64,000 bases of DNA from Ochromonas danica (taxonomy: Eukaryota; Sar; Chrysophyceae; Chromulinales; Chromulinaceae): assembly GCA_015146655.1 (NCBI GenBank), contig VKHL01000047.1, positions 116,365-180,364 of the forward strand, given 5' to 3'. Under the pieces are notes generated by a model, which saw nothing but the letters and a program-made list of their open reading frames with translations, made no database searches and was not told the origin of the DNA. The translations under genes and the position numbers were made by a program. Of the stretch, positions 11,301 through 22,107 are shown one piece after another. Within the stretch, counting starts at the first letter, position 1; each line of letters opens with the position of its first letter.

Positions 11301-12571
11301 CTACCTCCGACCGTAATAGTTGCACACCTTTTTAAATGTTAATTAAACATTCTACAATTCACTTTCAAGAGTGCTTTATACGACCAAAGTTAGTGTATTA
11401 ATTGCGTAGATCATCATACACACGATTATATTCCTTGATATCGATGGTGAGGTCCACACCAGTGTCATAAACCTTGCAACGGTTTCTTGTACCAATATGA
11501 GGCTTGGGGTATTGATTTCCCCCATTATCTTTTAGGATCGCATTGTAGCAAGCAAACAAGTGCGCCCAAATGTGGCCTAGAGTCTTCCGATCATATTGAT
11601 CATACGCTTGTTGCACCTTCTCACTCAATTGATCAATGTTTTTGGCTGAGACCTTCAAGGCCTCAACTCCTGATTTCAAGGACTGGAAGAAGCTCAAATC
11701 GAGGAGGATTAGATCAGGAGATTGAGCCGGTTGAGTAATTTCTCGAAATCTCCAGCCTCCAGTGGATCCATGCTCTTCGATTTGTTGAACATTTCCTCTT
11801 CCAGTGTGGGGTCTGGCCTCATCTTGTTGGATTTTGATCACCTGATCGCAAAGGAACCTCAACTCTCCTTGATCTTATCGATCAATCCTCCATCTTTGAT
11901 GGACAATTAAAGGTAGAACGCACCGTCCAATGAGACAGGCTTTGTCTCCAGTGCCCCTGCTGGACGATATTCTTGGATTTCAAGAGCTTGCGGTGGTTTT
12001 GAACAGCTCAAAGAGAAAGAGGGAAACCAGTGGTTTTCCAATTCAGCCTGGAATGCTCGAAGTGAGATGCGAATCCACTTGCTTGCGTACTCCTCGGCGA
12101 TTCGCCGATACTCATTTGATAGTTCCTCAGTGAGTTTGCTCTTTCTTCCACATCTTCCCTTCTTATTGTTGGTGATCAAGACGTCGATGTGGCCCTCTCC
12201 AGACTGCTTCCAGTATCTCAGCACTTTGGTGCGAGATTCCTCAGGAAACTGCTGCATAGTGATGCGGAAGTCCCCATGATGAAGTCTTTTCGTCACTGGA
12301 TCGGAATGGGCTGCGCAAGCAAGTGCAATCATTGCCTTCATCTTTTTGGGAATGTTCTTTCATCTTTTTCCAACGACCGTTTCGACCAAAACACCCCGAC
12401 AAAAAATTAAAATGACAATAACTTTTGATGTGGAGCTAATTTGAAAGTTCTGAAGACTGATTTGAGATGAGATGGTGATGAGAAGGGCTTTCAAGTCATG
12501 TAGCGAAAACTAGAAAATTTGGAGTTACAACAAAGAAAAGGGGAATGACAACTAAAACCGGTCGGAGGTAC
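11301..12571 (-). mobile_element. Tc1/mariner-type DNA transposon, internally deleted
   Basis: The element is 1,271 bp with imperfect inverted ends: TACCTCCGACCG at 11302-11313 and its complement at 12559-12570. It is flanked by TA at 11299-11300 and 12572-12573, the expected target duplication. The transposase lies on the minus strand in two pieces. 12341-11907 holds an N-terminal helix-turn-helix region (GRKSKLTEEL). A downstream piece in 11862-11398 holds IQQDEARPH (second catalytic Asp block) and QSPDLILLDLSFFQSL, like the third block of DD39D mariners of plants and protists. The segment that should carry the first catalytic Asp is missing between them, so this copy is non-autonomous. It lies in the gap upstream of prefoldin 5. 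Confidence 0.85.
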
Positions 12572-12573
12572 TA

Positions 12574-13401
12574 TATTCTGTCCTTTCTCAGTCCTTTCCC
12601 CTCCATCCCTCCTCTCTCCTCCATATCCTTTATATATCGACTCGTACGGATCTAATGGTATCAATGTCTCCGATCATTTTACATCCTATGCTGAGATGTC
12701 GCACTTAGAGAAAAGACATCAACTTCACACCCGCATTGCTCGATTTCAAACTATGGCACTCATATTGGAAAATTGCATATTAATCATTTAAATATAGTAG
12801 ATAGTAGTGGAATGAAGTCGCACTTGCCATTATTTTTGCATCTCGAACTCCAAAACTGAGTTGCATGTGAACGTTCGTCAAGCCCATGGGATATTGCAAT
12901 CCAGCCTCGAATAATGTCCAAAAGCAAGATTATTCACCTAAATAATGCTTAGTTAATCTAATTGGAGGATTAGACTTGACAGATGGAGCATTATTACATG
13001 AAAGTCATATGAAGATGAATGTCAACATGTCAACGACATTAATATGTCAACTAAGCTAAATAAAGCTCAATAACTACGCTAACACTAAATTTTAGTTATA
13101 TTAGTCACTACTTGATATGCATGGACTACAGAAGCTTCCCTTATTGCCTTGCTTTCTGCTCTGAGCTTCTTGTGGATTCTCTCTCAGCGCGGATCTCCTC
13201 TGTAGACATGGCAGTGTCACTTTCCAACTTCTTCCTTTGCTTTATTCTTCTCAGCCTATTCGACTAGTTTAGTGCATTGTCTTACGGTTCGGCGTTGCAT
13301 CGTCCACATTGCAATTAATTGCAATCCGCAATATGGAATTCATCACTTGAAATCGTCCCTGCGTTCATCGGTAAAACAATTTGTAATCGGTTGAGGTGAC
13401 A
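12574..13401. other. Intergenic gap without recognised features
   Basis: 828 bp, AT-rich, between the mariner element and the caspase-like locus. No coding frame, RNA gene or clear repeat was seen. Confidence 0.5.
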
Positions 13402-14386
13402 ATGAGTGATTTAATCCTGAAACAAGATATGACAGAGAAAGAGCTGGAAGACATCATCTACTCTTTACAAGGCAGACTGGGTGAAATGCGACTTGAATCG
13501 TCAGGTTTGGAGAAGCATCGTGAACGAATTGCTTCCAAGGGGCGCCCAATTCATTTTGTTTCATTCGGCTTTGGAGCGGCGGGCGAATCTACAGGACATC
13601 CAAGCACTAGATCTCAGTATCTGAATAGTTCCGGTGCTTTGAAAATCTTCCGAATTTATTCTGATTACTATAATTATTATTTTGGATCTGTTGTCCAAGA
13701 AGGAGCGGTGGATGGAAGCAAACATACTGTTCTAACCAATATAAAGAAATGCTACTCATACGCTTTAAAACTGGACAAGCATTTTGTTCTTTATTACCAC
13801 GGTCACGGTCGAGGAGATTTAGAGCGCAGAGGAAACTAGTGCGTCTCTGATGGGGAGATAAGCTTTCACGATCTTGTTGCAACTCTCAATCGTGTGAGAG
13901 AAGAACATCCAAGCAGCTCGAAAAAAGTATATGTCGTGAGTGATTGTTGTTACTCTGGTCATTGGGGTCGTGAATGGCAGAGACTTGAAAACAGCCAACA
14001 GCGCAACCTCCGAATTATCACCTCTGCTGATGAAAGCCACCAGTGCTTCGACGGTCATTTTCCGGGTTATTTTTTTAGATATTCCCCGATGGGGGGGGTA
14101 AATCTCATGCCGAAAGAAGTTATCCTATCGACCTTTTACTCGTACGGAGTTTAATGATTTCAGTGTAGAAAAGCTGAAAGAAATCTTGAAAGCAATTTTT
14201 ATTAATGATTGCTCCAAAGCTAAACGGGATTTTTTTTTACCGGAGCCACTGTATTGTGGGCTCAAACTTCTAGAGCAAGATGTTAATCCCAACAACAGTA
14301 CACCTTGGTTCTTTGACGAGCAAATTGAAAATATAATGGATGAGAGACTGTTCGCACCAATCCACCCTTTCTTTACGTTGTCGTAA
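13402..14386 (+). pseudogene. Caspase-like (peptidase C14 fold) gene, interrupted
   Basis: The frame from ATG 13402 reaches YYHGHGRGD, the catalytic-His motif of caspase-like peptidases, then meets TAG at 13837-13839. The same frame continues beyond the TAG with good coding character, including VVSDCCYSGHW, the catalytic-Cys motif, until 14153. A C-terminal segment in another frame (about 14165-14386) holds EPLYCGLKLLEQ. A GTAAAT...TTTCAG pair (14098-14163, 66 bp) resembles an intron, but using it does not restore the frame as written, and a run of eight G sits at its donor. TAG ends several other genes here, so it is not a general sense codon. This could be a recent pseudogene, a gene using stop read-through, or a sequence error at the G run. 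Confidence 0.6.
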
Positions 14387-14801
14387 AGAACGATGTCGTT
14401 CTTGATCAAGCGATGGCTTTTCTAATTGTATTTTACCTACTACTAATATTTAACGTTACTAAAAGCAGCTTGAGTGTTCTTCGCTTTACGAGGGGCTTTT
14501 AGAATGATTTCGGGTTATGCATGTTTTGAGATAGAAAGGGATGGGGAGGAATTTAGTGGGAAGGCCTGCTGTTGTTTAGTAGAAATCAATTGAGCTGTTG
14601 TACAAAACAAAACTGTTATAAAGAGAGACACCATAAGAATGAGAACAACCACCAGAAGTCAACACATTCTTCAATAGACACACCTGTGGTGTATTAATTG
14701 ATGACTTACAACTACAACAGCAAATTCTACAACTAAACAAACAAAGCCACATCAAACCCGATAGCATTGATTAATGAGGAAGAAAGAAGCCTTGCGATCA
14801 T
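14387..14801. other. Gap between caspase-like locus and CEP95-like gene
   Basis: 415 bp of convergent 3' sequence. A short minus frame (14576-14767) has no recognisable features. No RNA gene was seen. Confidence 0.45.
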
Positions 14802-16435
14802 TTAAGAGTAGGTTCGGAGAGACTCAGACCACTTCTCTGCTTTCAACAGAGAAAGCAGATTCTTATAACCATTCCTCTTCTTAGAGAATTCACGATCACG
14901 GCATTGTTGTCTCCAAGCCTGTTCACGATCTAGCAACTCTTCATAGCGCTTCTCTAAACCAAAGAAAGCATCTCTTCCTTGACTCCTAACACACACAGGG
15001 CACATACAAGCAGATCAATATGACAATTAATGTATAAATGACTCAGAAAATGGCTTACAAAGTGGCTGCTGAACTATCAAGTGGGCGTTCATTCTGTACT
15101 TCTTCTTCAAAGCAAGCCAATCGATCACGGAAAATATTCTGCAGTGAATCTAATTGGTCAGCTAGCTCCTTCTCCTTAGTTTTCAAGAACATTTGATCTT
15201 GTAAGCGCTCTTCGCGTTTAAATCGTAATGCCTCTCTAAGCAAGGCTTGATAGACTTTTCGTAACAAGACATGCTCTTCACTCTCACAACGCATTCGATG
15301 AGCTTGTTCAGAACGAGTAAAGGCATCTCGCTCTCGAAGTTTCAATGCTGATTGTGCTCTACGGTTCTTTCTTTCATTCTCTTGACGAAGACGTGTTTGT
15401 TGCCATAGCAAATGACTCTTACGACGTAAAGCAGCCTCGTGCAGATCAATTTCACTTTTTAAGAAACCTTCCGCTCGTTCAAGTGAGCGATAGACTGTTT
15501 CTTCATATCGATTACGAGGACTGCTCATAGTTGACTTATTAGGAGAACGACGAGGTGAAGGTGTAATTGATCGGCGAATAGGCTGACTGCGAGATCGAGT
15601 TAACTTCTTGGGAGGCAAGGAGTCTTTGGTCTACAAGATAGTTACATCAATACGAGCAGGAGAGTTAACTCATTATCTCATATTGTACATGTTGATCACT
15701 TACAGAGATGGAGTCTAACGTAGTGAAAGATGGTCGTTGATGATGATCCGCAGCAGAATGATGGAAGTCATCTAACGGATTGAAAATCAAGAATGAACAT
15801 CAGAGAGATAGTTAAAGAGAAGGAGGAGGACAATATGGTTGGTTAGTTACCTTCACTAAGGGACTCTTCTGACTCGATCGTACTTGTGCTATGATGTCCA
15901 TGACTAGATCAAAGACAAGCTATCATCAAAACCACTGACAAGACAAGACAAGACAAAGTAAGGCAGTGGTATCCTACCTAAAGTAGATAATACGAGAGAA
16001 GATGTCCACAAGATTCCTCAAAGCTGTGAAATTCCCATCAACAATCAATGCTCCTGTGATATGAGATAAATCAGAATTAATCTGTTCACTTAATCGATCA
16101 ATCACAAGTTGAGCATTGAATTCAAAATCTTCTCTTGTGGTAGGATTTCTTCTCACTTCATCAATGCGAGTATGATAAACAGTCTCAAAGAGAGCCACGA
16201 AGATGCTGGAAGCAACACGAGAGAGCTCTGCTAGAGACAGAATCTTCTTCACTACAATACCAGAAGCTAATAATAGACGATTAGTCTCATCGATGAGCAC
16301 TCTCTCTGCTTCACTGCCTTCTAGTGAAGATGAGGGCGAGGGCTCTTCTTCTTCTTCTTCTTCTTCTTCGTCGTCGTCATCAACTTGACTAAAAGAAAAG
16401 TCATCTGAATAGCGTTCAAAAGAATTGGAGGTCAT
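14802..16435 (-). CDS. CEP95: CEP95-like centrosomal protein
   Basis: Exons are 16435-15978, 15903-15851, 15771-15704, 15630-15059 and 14985-14802. All have GT-AG ends with matching phases (2, 1, 0, 2), giving 444 aa. After an acidic Asp/Glu run, residues about 45-150 form a helical N-terminal domain with FVALFETVY and LSHITGALIVDGN. This strongly resembles the calponin-like DUF5745 domain of vertebrate CEP95. Exon 4 is basic, with SRSQPIRRS-type Ser/Arg/Pro motifs, then a long Glu/Arg-rich coiled coil continuing through exon 5. The protein is about half the length of human CEP95. The likely role is at centrosomes or basal bodies, consistent with a flagellate. Confidence 0.75.
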
Positions 16436-16769
16436 AATGAATCAACGAGTGGTAGCTTCACACACACACAGTAAAATGACAGAGAGAGTCAATCAGTTGA
16501 ATGGATCCAGCCAGCGGTCAAGCAGTCTATCGCTGAAAGCTGATCATCTCACCCACAACAACAGATAACCGAAACGGTTTTCTATCCTCCCACGCATTAC
16601 AACAATATGTAACACATGATAGATAATAAGCAAAAGGGTAAGTTTTGAATAAACAGTTGTTGATAGACACAAACGACAGTGGATTAATATAAGCTTATTC
16701 ACCCTTATTCGTGGGTTAAATAATACTCGATTGAAGTTGATCGCAGTACAAAGCGAAGCAAAAGCAATA
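16436..16769. other. Gap upstream of CEP95-like gene
   Basis: 334 bp between the CEP95-like ATG and the 5S gene. Should contain the CEP95-like promoter. A minus-strand frame (16544-16801) overlaps the 5S gene and is not supported. Confidence 0.5.
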
Positions 16770-16887
16770 ACGATCGTCACGAGGGCTTCGCACGTGGTCA
16801 CCCACCGTACTACTGGCCTCGCCTGAGCACGCTTAACTTCCTAGATCTGACGGGTTAGGGTGCAGTAGTGCTAGTATGAACGATCAT
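16770..16887 (-). rRNA. 5S ribosomal RNA
   Basis: The minus strand reads as a 118 nt 5S rRNA. The internal control region GTTAAGCGTGCTCAGGCGAG (16818-16837) matches the eukaryotic box A segment. GTACGGTGGGTGACC (16796-16810) matches the box C region. The 5' end ATGATCGT can pair with the 3' end ACGATCGT to form helix I, as expected. Downstream on the minus strand a TTTT run (16760-16763) gives a Pol III stop 7 nt after the 3' end. Only one copy is present and no other rRNA genes are near, so it is a dispersed 5S gene rather than part of a tandem array or rDNA unit. Confidence 0.93.
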
Positions 16888-17352
16888 ACCGATTCTGCCA
16901 CAGAGAGCAATAAAAAGTCTTCAGTTGCAGGAAGTGAACTTTGTGTGAATGATTATAGAAATGGTGAGGTGTAAAAGAAAAAGGAATTACATATGGTTTA
17001 ATTGTTAAACATTGACTTCAAAACCAAAACAAAATAAACAAGTTTCTATTCGCTAAAATACTATTCAATATATAGAGAGAGAGGATGAAAACTCAGTGTT
17101 ATGGTATGGTATGGTAGGGTGGGGTGGGTGAGTATGACATACTAGTATATATATAGAGAGTGTGAGAGAGAGAGAGAGAAACAAAAAGAAAATACACCCT
17201 AGGGATCCAAACGATCCACACTGATTATGATTGAAAAAGACTCGGCAGAAATTTGATCTGTACCACAATTGGGGCAGATACTCGTATCGATTGTAGTTGT
17301 ATCTGCCACTACATACTGTATGAAAGCAAAGGGTTAGTTGGGGTTAATTAGT
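16888..17352. other. Gap between 5S gene and MLO-like gene
   Basis: 465 bp holding the presumed 3' UTR of the MLO-like gene, with short GA and GTATG simple repeats (about 17075-17180). No other gene was recognised. Confidence 0.5.
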
Positions 17353-20300
17353 TCATAAGCCACCCTCATGACTGTCCTTGCCATCTTCTTCACCATCCAT
17401 GTGATGATTGCCTTCGCCACTATGATCCACCACGTGCATGTCACCACTGTTATTGCGATTACCATTGTCCACACTGAACAAGAAAGGACGAGAGGAGGAG
17501 CCAGTCACAGAGTTGAAACACCCGTCCCCTTCATGATCTTTCCCATCACCATGAAGAACAAAGTTTTGGTTATTATGGTCAGAGCGATGATAATGATAGT
17601 CATGTGTGTCAGTGCTCATGCTACTGGTGATAGCAGGAACGATCTTGTTAGCTGATGTATTAGCCTTGGTATTGCGTTGTCTCAAAATAGAAGGAGGAGT
17701 GCGTGCAGAATCATCATCATCGTCATCTTCATCCCGACAAGTCTCTTGCACGACACCACCAGATCCTTTCCTCTTATTCTTCTTCTTATCTTTCTCTTTG
17801 TCGTTATCATTCTCAGAATCAGTATCAGAATAGTCAGAGATTTGACTTAAGGAACGCAATCGTTGTAGTCCTTGAGATGGTCCACCAGGGCTGTTTTCCT
17901 CTTCCTCAGGAATAGGAGGACAATCTGCACTACTAGTTCTACCTCGACGAGATTGTGAAGGACGTGAGTGCATGTCTTCATTCTCTTCATCCTCATCAGG
18001 ATCATATTTAGGGAAGAGAAGATCAAACAACTCTTCAATAGAAAGCATACCATCTCCTGAAGTATCCACAGCACGGAAAAGACGATTAAAACGATCATTA
18101 CTAAAGGTTAGTTTCAAGGCACGTAACAAGAAACGAAACTCTAGTTTATCAATATTGCCACTTCCATCTTGATCAATTTCATTGAAGAGTGCAAGAATAA
18201 TCTCTTGTTTATCATGATTGAGACTTTCTAAGACTTCAATACGACGAATCATTTTATTACGAAGATCACGTAAGATTAGTTTTGTATCTTCTCTTTCTTC
18301 CAAGACATCATCTATAACAATACACAATACACCAACAAAACATATCAAAGAAGATGTTAGAAACAAGATCAAATCAAAGATAATGAATGATAAAGTCTAC
18401 TTACGAACAACATCAAGGTTGAGATCAGAGATGGCTCGAAGAAGTGAACAAGTTTCAATAATGTAACCAATACATGGTATAACGATAACAGCAGGCACCG
18501 CCCTAAATAGTATGACACAGACCAACACGAGTTATAGTTTCAAACATTGAATAAGTAAGAGAAGCAAGAGAAGCAAGAGAAGTAATTGTTTCTATTGCTT
18601 ACATCCCAAGTTGGAAGAGAACATGTTCCCAAGCAGTTTGATGTTGTCTGGCAGACAAGCTGATAAAGTCGGTTACCCAAAATGCCAGATAGAGACAATT
18701 AAACATGATGCACATTTCCACCGCTCTGTAAATAGACACACACACACACACATCATGAGAATGTTATTGTATGCATACACTAGACTACTGTTGTTGTTAT
18801 CTCACTCACCCAAAGAAGAGCTCAGGCATGTTGAAGAGAAATATGTCACTAAAGTCAGATGATAATCGAAATTCTTCTTCTACATGTGCTTCAACATCAC
18901 CTCCATCATGTTTGTCTGCTGGATCCACTTTGTTGTGGAAAGGCCAGAAGAACCATCCAGAAGCATTGTTGACATTTTCACCACGAGGACTGCCAGGGAT
19001 CTTGTAACCTTCTCCATGTATTTTCCTCTTCTCTAACAGCTTCTGTTTCCGAAACTTTTCAATGGTACTGTAGTTATTCTCTGGTGCATGAACTGCAACA
19101 CTGTTTCTTCGATTCCCACCAGGTGCTTTGTTCACAGGACCTAGAGAAGGAGTATTCATCTTGGTACTATTTGACATCAACATTGCATTACTCTCATCTT
19201 GGAAGTTGATGGTATTGAGCAACTGCATAACATTGGATTTATCAACATTGCTATTACGATGCTTGTGGTTAGCAGCATTGTGAGAGGCGGGACTTCCGCC
19301 AGATTGTCTCTTAGCTGACTGTGAAGGACTGCTAGGATTGGATTTCTTTCTTAATTGCAGCTTTGGGCTTGTTGAATTGGATGGAGGAGGAGACACAGTT
19401 GTCACAGGGGCAACAGCTGCATGTGCTGTGGTTGGAGGATTGATAGCAACCTTCTTCTTCTTCTCACTTCCATGATCCACAAGAGATGCCGCTTCTTCAG
19501 AAATATTATCCAAAGCAGTGTATCCAGCAGTGGGTCGAGGAGAATTACCATCAAGACTAGGAATGCGAGGACTATTCTCTGCTGAATTGACAGAGAAGGA
19601 TCCGCGGATTGTTAACCTCTTTTTCATCTCTGCTTTGCGGTTAGATTGATGGCCACCGTGGCCGCCCGAGTCATCAGCGTCATGACCATGCTCTTGAGTA
19701 GGCTGCACGATCAAAATTGACGATCTGGCACGTGGGGAGGCCAAATCAAGGACAGGCACCAATGGTCCACGGCTTTTATCTGAAGCTTTGATTGAGGTGT
19801 GTGCTTGATTGTCGATCGCTGGACTCGGATCATTCGAATCTGGTGGAGAGGGATTAGGGGGGTGTTGATCACTTAACAGGTTTGCAATTCCGCCATTTTC
19901 ATTGACAGGATCCACATCTATAGAAATGACAATATGATTATAATCGATTGAACAAGTTGCAGTGAAATAGTGGAGGCTTACTCTTGCAACCATTACGTAA
20001 ATATTTGATTAGCACACGACAATTTAGCATTGCAGTAGCCACTGATTCCTTGATGGAGGTAGAGATAAATGATAATGCCTCCGCTAACTCTCTGATGTTC
20101 CAAACACAGTTACACCATTAACAACAAAAACAAGAAGAATTACAGATTAACAAAACTTACTTAAACTCAGCTTCTTCTTCATGCTCATCTTCATCTAACA
20201 CTCGCTCTAAGCACATTCAAAGTCGATTAGATCACCACACAATAGGAGATAGAACAAAGAACAAACAAACAGAAGACAGACTAACCAATCTCTAGTTTAA

Positions 20301-21527
20301 GCTCTTTCATTGTCATTCGATCTCGTTGTAATGCACCTCTAGCATCTTTATGAATCATTTTCGCCAACTTTTCCTGTGGAAACAAACAAGTGATGAGTTA
20401 ACAACATTCGCTCAAATCTCACATCAGACAATCGTAACAAAATGCTCAAGTCACTTGCCCTTTCAATCATTTTTTCATGAAACTTCAAGAATTCATTGTA
20501 TTCTTTGGGACCCTCAAATCCAATTCGACAAACCATTCTATTCATCATGGAATAAGTCAGAATCAACAACTTCACCACTATAAAAGGACATGAAATATGT
20601 CTCTTACCTGATCTTGTACAAGCGGCAAATGAACATGATCACTAAAGTATAAAGACAGAGTAAAGCAGCACAAACTAAGAAGAGCTTAAGCAACCCATAG
20701 ACACAATGTTGAGTTGCTTCTGGTGGTGCTTCACCACCTGAAAGCATTCGATGTCCACCACCTTCTGTAACCTCTTCAGAACTGCTAGAATGACTTGAAC
20801 TATGTGCATTAGCATCTGGTCCACATCCATCAAAGCGAATACCAAACACCTCTCGAGTATAATTTAGAACAATGAGAATCAACATGACACCCCAACTATA
20901 AAAACTTCGATCAATAGCTTTTAATGCATAACGACTAAAACAACCTGATAGATAATCAGCAAAATTGAATTTTAGAGGTAACCAATAAGTATCTTGGAAT
21001 AGAGAAACAATAAGAAAAAATTCAACTTCATCTCTTAATGTAGAGAATGGTAGATATTGTAAATAGAAAAAGAAAGAAGATTTAGGATGTGCTTCAACTT
21101 TATCTAATCGTGTTATTAATTCTGGTACAGGTGTAGAATAAAGTTTACGATATTGACTTGCACTTAATATAGATTGTCTCATAAAATAAAATGCATGGAA
21201 AACAAAGAAAAATGTTAAGAAGAATAAGACAATATGTGCATAATCAATTCCATAAATCCATTCTTCACCTTCAGCAGCTAAGATATAGTTATCAGCTGTT
21301 CTAGCAGCTTGTACTAACATAATAAGAAAGCTGACAACACCCATAAGCATAAGCTCTTTATACATTGTTTGAACCATTCGATTATAGATAGGTGATCCTT
21401 GTAGATTATATTCTAAGACTCCAATCACAATATCAAACAATATGATAAAGGCAATGACAGCAACAAAACAGATTATTGTCTTTGTAGGATCTAAATAACT
21501 AATAGCACCAAATAAAAATCCTGCCAT
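17353..21527 (-). CDS. MLO-like multi-pass membrane protein with C-terminal EF hands
   Basis: Nine exons: 21527-20608, 20537-20423, 20373-20286, 20206-20161, 20091-19982, 19917-18810, 18725-18603, 18502-18405 and 18311-17353. All splice pairs are GT-AG with consistent phases, giving 1,188 aa. Exon 1 has several membrane segments, and KELMLMGVVSFLIML resembles the MLO cytoplasmic-loop/TM motif. A long Ser/Pro-rich insert (about residues 440-750) precedes further membrane segments (NMPELFFGAVEMCIMFNCLY and AVPAVIVIPCIGYII), placed like the last MLO helices. The C-terminal part has two EF hands, NEIDQDGSGNIDKLEF and RAVDTSGDGMLSIEEL, with good Ca2+ ligands. Plant MLOs bind calmodulin at this end; here the calcium sensor appears fused on. 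The MLO call is moderate, the membrane plus EF-hand layout firm. Confidence 0.68.
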
Positions 21528-22107
21528 ATTGATGATGATGATGATGAAAGGATCTTATAGAATTCTCTGACTGGTGGTAATTACAATAACAACAATAATT
21601 GTTTTTTTTTTTCACTCTTTCAATAAGCAAAAAAATAATAGAAGAATTTTGGATCTATCCGACTCTAAAGATAAAGTAGATACCAATAAAGGCTTAAAGG
21701 TCAGGTTCGGAATAGAAATTTGATGGAAAGACAGAACAGGAACGGGTAGGGCAGCGTTGGAGTGGCGAAAGTGTGAAAGCAAACAGCCCAGCAGGGAACG
21801 GATAAAACGACAGCATACCACGCAAAAGAATAACTTCACTTCCTCTGTTTGTTTCTCTCTTCTTCTGTTCCGATTTTACGACTAACCGACAACACGAAAA
21901 ACGAAAATATCGTACCTAGTCTGACAGATTTCTAAATTGAAAAAGACCGTTGTTTCAATTCCAAGGCAGCGTAATAATCGTAACCACCGCCACAACAACA
22001 ACAACAACAACAACAGCAGACAAAACTCATCGTTAACGTTACTGCAGATAGATCTTTGGCGATTGATAGATCTAGGGTATAGATATCAGACAAAGAGGAT
22101 TATCAAA
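21528..22107. promoter_or_regulatory. Head-to-head gap, MLO-like / coiled-coil gene
   Basis: 580 bp between divergent starts. Contains ATC and CAA triplet repeats (21528-21545, 21981-22016) and a T run at 21601. Neither of the two recurrent promoter motifs was seen. Confidence 0.45.

Noticed and set aside
13837-13839. TAG as a reassigned sense codon
   Set aside because: TAG ends the prefoldin, lipase, CCCH and PP2C genes, so genome-wide reassignment is excluded.
16544-16801. 85 aa minus-strand frame
   Set aside because: It overlaps the 5S rRNA gene and shows no protein features.
21937-22107. N-terminal extension of the coiled-coil gene
   Set aside because: Asn/Arg/His low-complexity, no ATG start in frame. 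ATG 22108 begins the conserved-looking coiled coil.
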